This document shows positions 28,088-38,485 of a stretch of DNA of 64,000 nt, piece by piece. Positions within the stretch are counted from its first letter, which is position 1. The number at the start of each line of letters is the position of its first letter. The translations under genes were made by a program, and so were the position numbers. Under the pieces are notes generated by a model. The model was not told the origin of the DNA. It did no database searches and saw only the letters and a program-made list of their open reading frames with translations. The stretch covers positions 1 to 64,000 of the forward strand of contig JAFNXL010000011.1 of the NCBI GenBank assembly GCA_017379075.1, read 5' to 3'. The DNA comes from Bacteroidaceae bacterium. GTDB taxonomy: Bacteria > Bacteroidota > Bacteroidia > Bacteroidales > Bacteroidaceae.

Positions 28088-29752
28088 TTATTCTATCTGA
28101 CGGCAATAGGTTACGCCCATGAGGTCATAGATCTTCTTCAGACGGGGCAGACGGTTCTTGAACTTCTCAAAATCCTTCTGCTCGGGAAGACACCACTGCA
28201 CCTCGCATGATGCGCCGAGACGGGGGAGGAGCTGATAGAATGCGTGCTGGGGATAGGCCACATGCTCGGTCCACAAGTTAACCTGAGGACCCAGAATCAG
28301 CTTCTGCTGGTCTTGGGTCAGGCTGTCCGGAATGAGGGGTTCAAATGAGTAAATCTTGCTGGCCGATACAATATAGCTGTCTGTGGTACGAGGCTGCTTG
28401 CCATAGTCCTTCAACTGGGGATGGTCAATGTAGCTGTACACATTGGGGCTCATGATGACACGATGACCCTGGCGAGCTGCGGCAATACCGCCCTTGATGC
28501 CACGCCAAGACATCACGATGGAAGAACCAGAAAGTCCGCCTTCCAGAATTTCGTCCCAGCCAATGATGGCGCGTCCGCGTTCTTTCATGAATGCCTCAAC
28601 CTCACGATTGATCCAGCTCTGCAACTGGTGCTCGGCAGAGAACTTATGCTTGTCATCGCCCTTGATACCCAATTCCTTGATCTTGGCCTGACACTTGGCA
28701 CACTTGTTCCAACGATCCTTGGGACACTCATCACCGCCAATGTGGATATACTTGGAGGGGAACACCTCGCACAACTCGCCCAAGACGGTCTTGAGGAAGG
28801 TGAGGGTTTCGGGATTACCGCCACACAACACCTCACGGCTTACGCCCCAGTAAGTACGCACGGGATAAGGACCACCGGTACAACCCAAGTGGGGGAATAC
28901 GTGAAGGGCGCTCTGCATGTGGCCGGGGAGGTCAATTTCGGGAACTACGTTGATGTAGCGTTCTGCGGCATAGCGAACCACTTCGCGGCAGTCGTCCTGG
29001 GTATAATATCCGCCATAAGGAACACCGTCATAGATTCCGGAATTTCCGGGACCCACCACAGTCTCGGCACGCACACTGCCCTGGGGAGCCAGGCTGGGAT
29101 AAGCCTTCACCTCGAAACGCCAGCCCTGGTCTTCGGTGAGGTGCCAGTGGAGTTGGTTGCTGCCGTGAAGCGCCATCACATCAATGAACTGCTTGATGAA
29201 CTCAACCGTAAAGAAATGGCGGCCGCAGTCCAACAATACGCCACGGTACTCAAAGCGGGGCTGGTCCTTGATTTCCACAAAGGGGAATTCTACCATCTCT
29301 GACTTCTTTACGGGCAACGCCTTGCGAATCGTCTGGGCGGCACGGAACAGGCCTACCGGCTTGCGGGCACGGATGGTCAGTCCTTTCTTGTCTACATTGA
29401 TGATATAGGCCTCCTGCTCCTGTTCGGTCAGTTCGGTTTCCACCTCACCCTTCTTCACAGGATAGTCCAGGCCAACACGGATTGCGGCCTTCTTGTCATC
29501 GGGGGTCAGCTTCAGTGTGATACCGGTCATTTCCTCCACCCACTGGCAAAGGAACTGCACATTGCGGTAAACCTCGGGGTTGGCGGCATCATAAGCCACG
29601 CCCATTCCCTGGCGCAGAGTGAACACCTGTGTTGAATCCTCCTTCACCTCCTTGGGCAGAGGTATCACATCATAGTCTGCGCGTTGTGCGTTGGCACTGA
29701 AATTGCCGGCAAGGAGCAAAAGCGCAAAAAACAATGAAACGATTTTCTTCAT
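28088..29752 (-). CDS. Secreted beta-N-acetylhexosaminidase, GH20
   Basis: A 554-residue exported enzyme; signal peptide at 1-22 (KKIVSLFFALLLLAGNFSANAQ). A GH20b domain at about 28-150 precedes the barrel. The catalytic pair is in YIHIGGDECPKDRW (about 337-350). LHWHLTEDQGWRFEVKAYPSL and VPEIDLPGHMQSAL are standard family blocks, and WTEHVAYPQHAFYQLLPRLGA marks the barrel end. It is shorter than the GH20 at 8031 because it lacks the C-terminal chitobiase-type domain. Acts on terminal GlcNAc/GalNAc; single-gene unit. Confidence 0.95.
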   Translation of the reverse strand: MKKIVSLFFALLLLAGNFSANAQRADYDVIPLPKEVKEDSTQVFTLRQGMGVAYDAANPEVYRNVQFLCQWVEEMTGITLKLTPDDKKAAIRVGLDYPVKKGEVETELTEQEQEAYIINVDKKGLTIRARKPVGLFRAAQTIRKALPVKKSEMVEFPFVEIKDQPRFEYRGVLLDCGRHFFTVEFIKQFIDVMALHGSNQLHWHLTEDQGWRFEVKAYPSLAPQGSVRAETVVGPGNSGIYDGVPYGGYYTQDDCREVVRYAAERYINVVPEIDLPGHMQSALHVFPHLGCTGGPYPVRTYWGVSREVLCGGNPETLTFLKTVLGELCEVFPSKYIHIGGDECPKDRWNKCAKCQAKIKELGIKGDDKHKFSAEHQLQSWINREVEAFMKERGRAIIGWDEILEGGLSGSSIVMSWRGIKGGIAAARQGHRVIMSPNVYSYIDHPQLKDYGKQPRTTDSYIVSASKIYSFEPLIPDSLTQDQQKLILGPQVNLWTEHVAYPQHAFYQLLPRLGASCEVQWCLPEQKDFEKFKNRLPRLKKIYDLMGVTYCRQIE

Positions 29753-29794
29753 AAATGCTTTGTATTTAAATTAATTGTTGATTATGATTTGCCA

Positions 29795-29802
29795 CAAAAG
29801 TA
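29795..29802 (-). promoter_or_regulatory. -7 element for the second GH20 gene
   Basis: TACTTTTG on the minus strand, 43 bp before the start codon; -33 not clear. Confidence 0.5.
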
Positions 29803-29896
29803 CGAAAAAAAACGCATAATGCTGACACATCATCATAAAATTTTAAACGGATAGCCGCAAAGAAAGTCGGTAATCCCCTATTCGTTTGCCCCATCG

Positions 29897-29928
29897 TTTG
29901 GATAAGAGAAAAAAAATAAGTATTTTTG
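29897..29928 (+). promoter_or_regulatory. Promoter of the glycosyltransferase/HIT/SpoIID fusion gene
   Basis: TTTG (29897-29900), 20 bp, TATTTTTG (29921-29928), 43 bp before the start codon. Confidence 0.68.
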
Positions 29929-29971
29929 TATCGACAACAGACATATTGTAATCAAATCCCACATTAGAGAT

Positions 29972-32900
29972 ATGAATACCGTTTTACCGAAAATAGACTG
30001 TTTCATCCCCTGGATCAGCGAAGAACAGGTTCGGGAAACCGTCGCCCAACTGAGTGCGGACGAACACGTAGCCGCCATACACTACCTGCAAGAAGAGGGA
30101 GGATTTGGCGGCACACGCACCATCAGGCAAATTGCGCAACTGGCCACCGCGCCATACATTTTATTATATACCAAGTACGACACGCTGAAGTTGGGCTACC
30201 ATGCCCTGCACCGCCTGCTGTCCGTTGCAGAAGACAGCAGAGGCGAGATGTGGTATGCCGACCACTACATTGTGACGCCCGACGGAGAACGGCGCGCCAT
30301 GCCGCTGATTGAGTATCAGGAAGGTTCCGTGCGAGACGATTTCCAGATGGGTTCCGTACTGCTCATTAAGACCGAGGCGCTGAAGGAATATGTAGGCCAA
30401 AGCCATCTGCACACCTATCAGCATGCCGCCCTATATGACCTGCGTCTGTTCATCAGCCGCCGTTCTCTGCCGGTTCATGTCAATGAGTTCCTATACACAG
30501 AAATGGAGCACGACACCCGTTTGAGCGGACAAAAACAGTTTGACTACGTAGACCCCAGAAACCGGTCGCGCCAAGTGGAAATGGAACGTGCCGTAACCCG
30601 CCATTTACGTGCCATCAACGCCTATCTGCACGGCAACGAAAACGATGAACCGGATTTGAGAGAGGGAGACTTCGAAGTTGAAGCTTCTGTTGTGATTCCT
30701 GTCCGCAACCGCGTCCGCACCATCGAGGACGCCATAAAAAGCGTATTGGCACAGGAGACCACCTTCCCCTTCAATCTGATTATTGTAGACAACGGCAGCA
30801 CGGACGGCACCACAGAGGCCATTGCCAAATATGCCGAGGACAAACGGGTGATCCATCTCATCCCCGAACGCGATGACCTGGGCATTGGCGGATGCTGGAA
30901 CATGGCCGTGCACCACCCGCAGGCCGGACGCTTTGTGGTGCAGCTGGACAGCGACGACCTGTACAGCAGTCCGCAAACCCTGCAACGCATCGTGGATGCC
31001 TTTTACGAGCAGAAGGCCGTAATGGTGATTGGCGCATACCGGATGTGCAACTTCCAGCTGGAGACCCTTCCTCCCGGCCTCATCGACCACCGCGAATGGA
31101 CACCGCAGAACGGTCGCAACAATGCCCTGCGCATAAACGGACTGGGCGCGCCAAGAGCCTTCTTCACCCCGCTTTTGCGCAAGATTCATATCCCCAACAC
31201 CAGCTACGGAGAAGACTATGCGCTGGGGCTGATGATCAGCCGCCGCTACCGTATCGGACGCATCTATGATGAGCTGTACCTCTGCCGCCGATGGGAAGGG
31301 AACAGCGACGCCGCACTGAGCCAGGACAAGATAAACAAGAACAACCGATACAAAGACCATCTGCGCACGCTGGAAATCCGTGCCCGACAAAAACTGAACG
31401 AGAAATGGCAGCACCACGTAGACACGGAAGAGATGCAGGCGTTCTTTGCCCGGGAAGTGGAAAACTGGCCGTTGGCCACTCAGAACTACAAGGCGCTTGA
31501 CAGCACACAAAGCAAGGACCTGTGCGTTTCCGAACAGACACTGAAAGCCCAGTGGAACCCGGCCCGCATTGTCAGCACGGGAGCAAAGATAGACTCGAAG
31601 AGCATTGCCGAACGCCCCTGCTTCCTGTGCGACCAGAACCGTCCCAAGGAGCAGCACACACTGATGGTGGAAAAACACTACCAGATTCTGGTAAACCCTT
31701 TCCCCATCCTACCGCAGCACTTCACCATCCCCACCAGACGCCATACCCCACAAAGCATATACAGCCACTTCAGCACCATGCGCCGCATGGCCTGGGACAT
31801 GAAGGGATATATCATCTTCTACAACGGTCCCCTGTGCGGCGCGTCCTGCCCGGACCACATGCACTTGCAGGCCGGAAGCCGCGGCATTGTGCCCATAGAA
31901 CGCGACTGGGACATGTACCAGCAGCGGCTGGAGAAGCTGTACCCGCTGACCGGAAAGGAAGCGGCGTCCATGGAAGAGGCCGGATACATAGGTTCGCAAT
32001 GCGGACTGTACATTCTGCGCGACTATCAGTGCCCGGTCTTTGTCATCCGCAGCATCCCCACCGAGTCGGACAGCCTCCTGTGCCAACGTCTCTACAACGC
32101 GCTCCCCATTGCGGAAGGCGAGGAAGAGCCGCGCATGAACCTGATTGCATGGCACCAGGAAGGTGGCGTGGGAAAGCCCGATGAGGTCATCACGTTGCTT
32201 TTCCCCCGTTCAAAGCACCGTCCCGACTGCTATTATGCGGAAGGCGAAGACAAGTTGCTCATCAGTCCGGGCGCATTGGACATGGGCGGACTCTTCATCA
32301 CACCACGCGAAGAAGACTTCAACAAGCTGACACCGGAAACAGCGGCGGCCATCCTGAAAGAAGTCACGCTGGAATATGACCAGTTGGAAGACGTGATACA
32401 CCAGATAAAGGACACCCCGAAGCCGGAGCCGCAAGAAGAGGATGAGAGCATCTCCAGCGACCTGCAGCAGACCGATGCCGAGGAGCCTTCTGTAAAGGTG
32501 GGGCTGATGTCTGCCACACAACTCACCTTCCATTTGCACCACGATTATAAGGCCAAGGGGAACCTGGCGAGCGGACAGCAGGCCGTACAGTATCACGAAG
32601 GCAGCATCCTGTGGAACGGCAGCCTGTACCACCACCTCACCTTCCGTCCGCAGCAAGAGGAGTCTTGTTTCTCCGTGGAACAAGTGACCATAGGAAAACA
32701 ATTCCATTGGGAGCGCACCGAGACCCAGACCTTCCGCGGCACGCTGCGCCTCATCGTGGACGAGGAGAAGATTCTGCTCATCAACGAGATTCCGATGGAA
32801 GACTATCTGCTAAGCGTCATCAGCAGCGAGATGAAGGCCACCTGCAGCCTGGAGTTCCTGAAAGCGTCTGCCGTCATCAGCCGCAGCTGGATTATGGCAC

Positions 32901-33712
32901 AGCTGGAACACCGCCGCCAACACGAGGGCGAGCACAACACGTTCTTCTCGTTCAGCAAGTCGGACAGCGAAATGATCCGCTGGTACGACCGCGAGGAGCA
33001 CACCCTCTTTGACGTATGCGCCGATGACCACTGCCAGCGCTATCAGGGCGTAACACGCTCATTCAGCCCGCAGGTGAAACAAGCCATTGACGCCACACGC
33101 GGACAGATTCTCGTATACGGAGGCGAGATTTGCGACGCACGATTTGGAAAGTGCTGCGGCGGAATGACCAACACCTACCGCCACTGCTGGGACAACAAGG
33201 ACCTGCCCTATCTGCAACATGTGGACGACCCCTATTGCAGCCAGGCCACACCCCAGGTGCTGGACCAGGTGCTGAACGACTATGACCGCGAGACCACCGA
33301 CTTCCTGGAGTGGACCGTGGAATACAGCCAGCAGGAGATGCAGGAACTGGTAAGCGAGAATCTGCGCACAGAACTGGGCCAGATCACCGACCTGCAAGAC
33401 GTGGAGCGGAGCCAGAGCGGACACCTGAGCAAGCTCAAGATTGTGGGCACCCAAAAGGAATTCACCATTGGAAAAGAACTTGAAATACGCCGCACGCTCA
33501 GCCATTCCCACCTGAAGAGCAGCGCCTTCCGCGTAGAACGTCTGGACATTGTGGACGGCATTCCGCAACGGTTCCGGCTCTGCGGTCGCGGATGGGGCCA
33601 CGGTGTGGGCATGTGCCAGATTGGCGCCGCCGTCATGGGCGAGCAGGGCCACAAGTTCCAGTCCATCCTACACCATTATTATAAGGAAGCAGAAATCAAG
33701 AAAATTTATTAA
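29972..33712 (+). CDS. Multidomain protein: glycosyltransferase + HIT-like (DUF4922-type) + SpoIID/LytB
   Basis: A 1246-residue protein with no signal peptide. Residues about 1-225 are GT-A-like ([17 protein letters not shown]). A family 2 glycosyltransferase at about 235-450 has [31 protein letters not shown] and a DxD-like LDSDD. Residues about 540-790 resemble DUF4922/HIT nucleotide-handling proteins: [28 protein letters not shown] and PDHMHLQ (about 627). From about 860 a SpoIID/LytB domain runs to the end: [18 protein letters not shown] and [16 protein letters not shown]. SpoIID proteins cut or bind peptidoglycan, which is odd for a protein without an export signal. The next gene starts 7 bp later. 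The architecture is clear; the joint function is unknown. Confidence 0.85.
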   Translation: MNTVLPKIDCFIPWISEEQVRETVAQLSADEHVAAIHYLQEEGGFGGTRTIRQIAQLATAPYILLYTKYDTLKLGYHALHRLLSVAEDSRGEMWYADHYIVTPDGERRAMPLIEYQEGSVRDDFQMGSVLLIKTEALKEYVGQSHLHTYQHAALYDLRLFISRRSLPVHVNEFLYTEMEHDTRLSGQKQFDYVDPRNRSRQVEMERAVTRHLRAINAYLHGNENDEPDLREGDFEVEASVVIPVRNRVRTIEDAIKSVLAQETTFPFNLIIVDNGSTDGTTEAIAKYAEDKRVIHLIPERDDLGIGGCWNMAVHHPQAGRFVVQLDSDDLYSSPQTLQRIVDAFYEQKAVMVIGAYRMCNFQLETLPPGLIDHREWTPQNGRNNALRINGLGAPRAFFTPLLRKIHIPNTSYGEDYALGLMISRRYRIGRIYDELYLCRRWEGNSDAALSQDKINKNNRYKDHLRTLEIRARQKLNEKWQHHVDTEEMQAFFAREVENWPLATQNYKALDSTQSKDLCVSEQTLKAQWNPARIVSTGAKIDSKSIAERPCFLCDQNRPKEQHTLMVEKHYQILVNPFPILPQHFTIPTRRHTPQSIYSHFSTMRRMAWDMKGYIIFYNGPLCGASCPDHMHLQAGSRGIVPIERDWDMYQQRLEKLYPLTGKEAASMEEAGYIGSQCGLYILRDYQCPVFVIRSIPTESDSLLCQRLYNALPIAEGEEEPRMNLIAWHQEGGVGKPDEVITLLFPRSKHRPDCYYAEGEDKLLISPGALDMGGLFITPREEDFNKLTPETAAAILKEVTLEYDQLEDVIHQIKDTPKPEPQEEDESISSDLQQTDAEEPSVKVGLMSATQLTFHLHHDYKAKGNLASGQQAVQYHEGSILWNGSLYHHLTFRPQQEESCFSVEQVTIGKQFHWERTETQTFRGTLRLIVDEEKILLINEIPMEDYLLSVISSEMKATCSLEFLKASAVISRSWIMAQLEHRRQHEGEHNTFFSFSKSDSEMIRWYDREEHTLFDVCADDHCQRYQGVTRSFSPQVKQAIDATRGQILVYGGEICDARFGKCCGGMTNTYRHCWDNKDLPYLQHVDDPYCSQATPQVLDQVLNDYDRETTDFLEWTVEYSQQEMQELVSENLRTELGQITDLQDVERSQSGHLSKLKIVGTQKEFTIGKELEIRRTLSHSHLKSSAFRVERLDIVDGIPQRFRLCGRGWGHGVGMCQIGAAVMGEQGHKFQSILHHYYKEAEIKKIY

Positions 33713-33718
33713 GCCAAC

Positions 33719-34675
33719 ATGAGAAAGACCTTTGTAAAAGGGATGCTGTGCGCATGCGCCCTGCTCCCCTCCACACTGACGGCACAAAACGCCGCCGAAG
33801 TAAAAACCACCAGTTATGATGGCCCGGCCATTGTAATGAAGCCGCACACCCTCGACGCGCTTTGCCTGGGCAAGCTGAAAGGGCAGGAGAAACAAAGCTA
33901 TCAGGGCATGGACGTATGGAACGACTATATCTTCAGCTTTCAGAACACCGGATACCTGTCGGTCTACACCACAGACGGGAAGACCCTGAAGCAGGTGGTA
34001 AAGCCTTTCCAGATTGCCAGCCATCACGAGAAGAACCACTGCAACGAGGTTACCTTTGGCCGCATACGGTATGAAAAAGACGACCCCTTCCCGCTCATTT
34101 ACGTGGCGCAATGCCAGCGGGGCAGCATTAACGGACGCAAGGATGTGCTGTACGTAGAACGCATCGCCCCAGACATGAAGTCGACAACCCTGGTGCAGAC
34201 CATCGTGTTCAAGGACCGCAACAAGCTCTTCGGCTATGCGCTGAACTGGGCGGTGGACGCTGAAAGAAACTATCTTTACGGCTACGGCAATACGGTTGAC
34301 AACACCAACCCCACCAACCGCCACCGCATTGTAAAGTTCCGCATTCCCGAACTATCCGAATCCACAGACGGGATAGTTACCCTCACGGAAGAAGACCTGC
34401 TGGAGAACTATCTCATCGAGGACACCTATCAGGCTCCCTTCAACCCCATCGGGCAAGGACTGATGATCAGAGACGGACTGCTGTATATGCCTACCGGATT
34501 CGGCAACGAGAAGTATCCCTCCGAGCTGTACGTATGGGATCTGAACACCCGCACCATGCGCAACGTGATAGACCTGAGCCAGGTTACGAAGGGCGAACTG
34601 GAAGACTGTTCGCAATGGCGGGACAAGATGCTTATCCAGACGCAAGGCGAAATGTACCTGCTGGATTTCAAGTAG
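33719..34675 (+). CDS. Secreted protein of unknown function, probable beta-propeller
   Basis: 318 residues with a signal peptide at 1-23 (KGMLCACALLPSTLTAQ). No family is recognised with certainty. Repeated beta-rich segments such as DYIFSFQNTGYLSVYTTDGKT, FPLIYVAQCQRG, LYGYGNTVDNTNPTN and LLYMPTGFGNEKYPSELYVWD suggest a six-bladed propeller. It begins 7 bp after the fusion gene and is followed by a strong terminator, so the two form an operon. Confidence 0.7.
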   Translation: MRKTFVKGMLCACALLPSTLTAQNAAEVKTTSYDGPAIVMKPHTLDALCLGKLKGQEKQSYQGMDVWNDYIFSFQNTGYLSVYTTDGKTLKQVVKPFQIASHHEKNHCNEVTFGRIRYEKDDPFPLIYVAQCQRGSINGRKDVLYVERIAPDMKSTTLVQTIVFKDRNKLFGYALNWAVDAERNYLYGYGNTVDNTNPTNRHRIVKFRIPELSESTDGIVTLTEEDLLENYLIEDTYQAPFNPIGQGLMIRDGLLYMPTGFGNEKYPSELYVWDLNTRTMRNVIDLSQVTKGELEDCSQWRDKMLIQTQGEMYLLDFK

Positions 34676-34727
34676 AAAGCACACTCTGTGCGGCCGGCGG
34701 ACAGTATGCCGCACACGGTATACCACA

Positions 34728-34762
34728 AGGGCTGCCCTCTCTCCGGGGCAGCCCTCTTTTTA
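34728..34762 (+). terminator. Terminator of the fusion-protein operon
   Basis: AGGGCTGCCC / GGGCAGCCCT stem with a TCTCTCC-type loop, then CTTTTTATC. Strikingly like the mutB terminator at 7871. Confidence 0.9.
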
Positions 34763-34810
34763 TCGCATTACGGAATTGTGAAGCAGAACAGATTCCGCTT
34801 TGCCAATCAC

Positions 34811-35548
34811 TCACTCCTTCTTCCGTCTTGTGCGCTGTACGGTGCGCTGCTTGTAAGCCGTCTCCGATTCGGCAATAACGGCGTTCATCAGCGAGACAAA
34901 GCGCGTGGCCTCGGGGCTGGGATGCGCCACGCTGGTCACAAAGGCGATGGTCAGGATGTCGTCGAACTGTTCGTCCATCTCGGCACGCACGACCTTTGCC
35001 GGCTCAGTCCTTTCGGCGGCACGCTGCGAGGTGCGCTGGCTGATGAGATCGCCCAGGCGACCGGCCACCACGCCCAGCTCTTCCACCACGTCGGCCAGAT
35101 GGAGCGTCTGCACATGGGCGTACATCCCTTCCGTGGTGAGGTCGGTCAGCAGCGCGCGTATCATCACCAGCTTCTGCCCCTGCGGCAGCCTTTGGCAGCC
35201 CACATAGGGTTTGGTCTCCAGGAAGAGCACTTCGGCAGCAACGCGCATCGCTTCCAGAGGCGACGAGCGGTTGGCGCGGATAGTGGCCATCAGATAGACG
35301 ACAAGCCCGTCCGCCTTGCGGTCCTCCTCGGCAATCTGCATCGTCTCAATCCGGGCGCGGCTTTCCGCTATGATGTCCGTCAACTTCTCCACATTGGCGG
35401 AGAAAGCGTCCAGCTGCGCCTGGCTCACGCCTATCTTCTCCGCCCCAGTCTCCAAAATAAGCAATTTTGTGTCATTCATCAGGCTGGCATACTCTGCCTT
35501 GTTGAATTTTCCCAGTCTTACGGGATCGATTTTCAGATAACTTCCCAT
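34811..35548 (-). CDS. DUF6261-like protein of unknown function
   Basis: About 245 residues from the ATG at 35548 (a GTG 9 bp upstream is also in frame). All-helical, no signal peptide or membrane segment. The pattern RLGKFNKAEYASLMNDTKLLIL, a central IRANRSSPLEAMRVAAEVL and LADVVEELGVVAGRLGDLISQR resembles the Bacteroidales DUF6261 family, whose function is unknown to me. The C-terminus is basic (QRTVQRTRRKKE), which could bind nucleic acid. A 42-bp palindromic repeat array begins about 110 bp upstream of its start. No clear promoter match was found. Confidence 0.6.
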   Translation of the reverse strand: MGSYLKIDPVRLGKFNKAEYASLMNDTKLLILETGAEKIGVSQAQLDAFSANVEKLTDIIAESRARIETMQIAEEDRKADGLVVYLMATIRANRSSPLEAMRVAAEVLFLETKPYVGCQRLPQGQKLVMIRALLTDLTTEGMYAHVQTLHLADVVEELGVVAGRLGDLISQRTSQRAAERTEPAKVVRAEMDEQFDDILTIAFVTSVAHPSPEATRFVSLMNAVIAESETAYKQRTVQRTRRKKE

Positions 35549-35660
35549 GTTGTGCACTTTTTAACGATTGAAACTCGGTCTGGCGCCCACTTTAAGGACT
35601 TCCTACGGCACGAAAATATAAAAATTTTCTGAAATACAACATTTAATCCGTGTAAAAATG

Positions 35661-35932
35661 GAATTTCAATCTGAAATTGTACTTTCGCATAGTGTGGAAA
35701 TGGAATTTCAATCTGAAATTGCGCTTTTACATAGTGTGGGAATAGAATTTCAATCTGAAATTATGCTTTCACATAGTGTAAATATAGAATTTCAATCTGA
35801 AATTGTGCTTTTACATAGTGTAAATATGGAATTTCAATCTGAAATTGTGCTTTTACATAGTGTAAATATGGAATTTCAATCTGAAATTACACTTTTACAT
35901 CGTGTGGAAATAGAATTTCAACATAATACGCA
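35661..35932. repeat. 42-bp tandem array of alternating palindromes, 7 copies (array F)
   Basis: GAATTTCAATCTGAAATTG starts at 35661, 35703, 35745, 35787, 35829 and 35871; a degraded seventh is at 35913: period 42. Each unit has AATTTCA-ATC-TGAAATT and TTTACA-TAG-TGTAAA, whose centres are 21 bp apart, so dyads occur every 21 bp throughout. The plus strand is open across the array (14-residue repeat MEFQSEIVLLHSVN), but other arrays of this type have periods that cannot be coding. The remainder of 35549-36277 holds only an AT element and a terminator. Confidence 0.93.
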
Positions 35933-36072
35933 GGATCTTTTAACAGGAAAGCCATCAGCAAGCCCCCAAAAAGCCCTTTCGGCCAAATGAAAATCCCCTC
36001 CCCCACACCGCCAGCAATCATTCTGATGCCCAAACTGCCACACCGCACTGTTTTAGTCATCCCGGCCATGCC

Positions 36073-36093
36073 TTATATATATATTATAATGTA
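36073..36093 (-). repeat. AT-rich recurring element, copy 4
   Basis: On the minus strand TACATTATAATATATATATA followed by A; one step different from the consensus. It lies between the fasciclin terminator and array F. Confidence 0.45.
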
Positions 36094-36194
36094 CTCGATG
36101 GGCAAAGGCGAATAATCAGTTTGACCACCTTCTGTTTGCCCGCGCCCAACAAGTTCAGCACGGGGTATTGTGGCGGCCTTGCCTAAGTATGCAA

Positions 36195-36228
36195 CAAGGG
36201 CTTGGCAGCGTGTTGCTCCAAGCCCTTG
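36195..36228 (-). terminator. Terminator of the fasciclin gene
   Basis: CAAGGGCTTGG / CCAAGCCCTTG, a perfect 11-bp stem about 50 bp past the stop codon. The T tract is weak on both strands. Confidence 0.65.
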
Positions 36229-36277
36229 CTTCGGTTTTATTGATGTTGGAATGTTGTGTATGTTCAGACGGAACCGA

Positions 36278-38398
36278 TTACCAGATGTCTTCGGGCTGTT
36301 CGGGGTTGTCGTAGACTTCCTTGGCACACCACTCCAGGTGGTCCATGTAAAGCTCCTTACGGTCAGAGTCGAGCACTGACTTCAAGCGCAGGTAGTAGGT
36401 CTTGTTTGCATCGATGTGCTGGCGCAGAAGGATGTGGCGCACGATGTGTGAGTTGCTGCTCTTACGTGCAGAACCGCCACTGTTGGCAATGGCCTCGGCA
36501 CCCTTCATTCTGTTGTTGTTACGCATGCGCTTGTCCACTTCGGCATTGTAGTCCATGTCTTCGGTGTCGTCTTCCCAACCAGTTGACTGGTGGCGGCATC
36601 CGATGGTCAGGTCCACGGGAATACCGGTGGGCTGCATGAAGTTCTTGTTGTCGCCAAAGTAGAACTGTACCACACCACGGTCGCCGTTGGCCAGTACGCG
36701 GTAGCGCAATTCGTATGTACCGCTGCGGGGAACGGGAGGAAGCTTGATGGTCACCTCGTAGCGGCCCACAGCCTTCACTTCGTCGGCCTGCAGGTTACAC
36801 CAGTCGTAGCCGTATGAGTTCAGGTAAACCATGTTGGTCTCGTCGTTCATGTCCATGTTCTCGAAGTAGTGGTAAACCGAGTTCTTGGGAATGTGAACGA
36901 ACTGATAGCGGTAATCGGTATCGTCGCGCTTACGGATGTCGTTGCTCATGGCTTCGGGGAAGAGGCTCATGCTCTCGAAGCGGATACGGTTCTTGGCCAG
37001 GTTGTTACGCACAGCGTCTGTGTATGCAAGAGGACGGTCGATGGCATAGATGATACCGTTCACGGCCTCGTACTCCAATACGCGGTCAGACTTGCTGTCG
37101 ATGTAGCTTCCGCGCTTGTCGTCGTCGCATGATGCTTCGTGATAGTCTTCCTTACGTCCGTTTCTGAGGTTGGGGAAGCGGTTCAGATAGATTCCGTTGC
37201 TCTCCTTGCTCTCGTAGATCTTGAGCAGACGGCGCTTGCCCATTGTGGCGTAGAATTCCATTACGGGGATGGTCAGGGTCTTTGAGTTGAGTGAGTATCC
37301 CTTCTCGTTCACGTGGTACACGAGCTTGTTGGCAGGAGTCTTGAAGGGCAGGATGTGATAGGTAATCCACTGGTTGAGCAGGTTGTCGGGAGACTTGAAG
37401 TTGTTGTCGGCCTCGAACTTGTCTTCCGCAGAATACTGCTGGTTGGCCAGCACCCAGTTCTGCACGTCTTCGGGATAGATTTCCAATGCGGGCTTTCCGA
37501 TGGCCTCTGTCCAGAAGCTGTCAGTCTCAGCAAAGATGGTGAAACCATACTTACGGTGCTTGGGGGCACGTGCCAACTGATAACCAGAAGCGCCGTGGAA
37601 CACCCAGCTGTTCTTTGTGGCATCGTAGTCGGGGATAAGTCCCTGACGGTAGAGCTTCTCATATTTTTCATCCTGAATCTTGCCGAGGGTGTCGAGCAGA
37701 CCGCAGGCGTCAAGCACTCTGGCAGCCACCAGGAATCCTTCTTTCTTGGTCTCAAGGATTTTACCCACGAGAGTTGCCATGCTGATGTCGCTGGGCGCGA
37801 GCACCTTCTCCACACAATGGATGGTTCCGTTGATGGCGGGGATGTCGCGGTTGCGCACGCTGACGGGGCAGTCATAGTTGAGATAGATGGAGTCGGGGTC
37901 ATTCACGTATCTTACGGTCAGACGACGGTCGTTCATGTTTGACAGAGGGAATTCGCCGTTGGTCTCTGTGGGGAAGTCCCATGTGCTGTACTGTGTTACG
38001 TCGCCACCGTCAATCACACTGTTCAGAACGACAACGGCACGGATAGAGTCAAGCTTGTGCTGGCTGGGGAATGATTCCCAGTTGGGGGCGCTGATGAGAC
38101 CTTCCTCGGTCAGCTTTTGCAGATACTTGTCAATGGCCTCGTTTGTGGGGGCGAAGCAGGTGTAGTTTCCGCGTGCGGCGAGCAGCTGTCCAACTGTGGA
38201 CTCGCTCATTTCGCTAACGGGCACCATGTTCATCAGCTTCACGAACTCACTGTACTGTGCGTTCTTGGCCAGATAACTTGCGATGGTCTCTTCCTTGAAT
38301 ACATAGCGTGCCGACGTGTCAACATGCTCTGTACAAGCGCTCAGTGCGGCTGCCGCAATGGCAATTGCACCAAAAATGTGCTGGATTTTTCTTTTCAT
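36278..38398 (-). CDS. Fasciclin-domain lipoprotein
   Basis: A 706-residue lipoprotein. The lipobox LSAC at about 19-22 follows KRKIQHIFGAIAIAAAA. The first FAS1 domain (about 35-215) has YSEFVKLMNMVPVSEMSE, YTCFAPTNEAIDKYL and INGTIHCVEKVLAPSD. A second FAS1-like region lies at about 215-475 (ending NGIIYAIDRPLAYTDAV). The last ~200 residues are a beta-rich domain with YLRLKSVLDSDRKELYMDHLE. Fasciclin domains mediate adhesion in many proteins; in Bacteroidales such lipoproteins often sit with SusCD loci, but this one stands alone with its own promoter and terminator. Confidence 0.88.
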   Translation of the reverse strand: MKRKIQHIFGAIAIAAAALSACTEHVDTSARYVFKEETIASYLAKNAQYSEFVKLMNMVPVSEMSESTVGQLLAARGNYTCFAPTNEAIDKYLQKLTEEGLISAPNWESFPSQHKLDSIRAVVVLNSVIDGGDVTQYSTWDFPTETNGEFPLSNMNDRRLTVRYVNDPDSIYLNYDCPVSVRNRDIPAINGTIHCVEKVLAPSDISMATLVGKILETKKEGFLVAARVLDACGLLDTLGKIQDEKYEKLYRQGLIPDYDATKNSWVFHGASGYQLARAPKHRKYGFTIFAETDSFWTEAIGKPALEIYPEDVQNWVLANQQYSAEDKFEADNNFKSPDNLLNQWITYHILPFKTPANKLVYHVNEKGYSLNSKTLTIPVMEFYATMGKRRLLKIYESKESNGIYLNRFPNLRNGRKEDYHEASCDDDKRGSYIDSKSDRVLEYEAVNGIIYAIDRPLAYTDAVRNNLAKNRIRFESMSLFPEAMSNDIRKRDDTDYRYQFVHIPKNSVYHYFENMDMNDETNMVYLNSYGYDWCNLQADEVKAVGRYEVTIKLPPVPRSGTYELRYRVLANGDRGVVQFYFGDNKNFMQPTGIPVDLTIGCRHQSTGWEDDTEDMDYNAEVDKRMRNNNRMKGAEAIANSGGSARKSSNSHIVRHILLRQHIDANKTYYLRLKSVLDSDRKELYMDHLEWCAKEVYDNPEQPEDIW

Positions 38399-38424
38399 CG
38401 GGAATATGTTGTTAAATTTTGTTG

Positions 38425-38455
38425 CAAAAGTATAAAATTTATATCTATCGGCAAA
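38425..38455 (-). promoter_or_regulatory. Promoter of the fasciclin gene
   Basis: Minus strand TTTG (38452-38455), 19 bp, TACTTTTG (38425-38432), 27 bp before the start codon. Confidence 0.72.
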
Positions 38456-38485
38456 GCAGATGGTTGTAAAAATCTGGCTGTTTAT

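Noticed and set aside
35658-35990. 110-residue gene encoding a 14-residue repeat (array F)
   Set aside because: Openness follows from a period of 42. Sister arrays with periods of 22 and 41 cannot code, so coding is not the shared property. Kept as a question in the findings.
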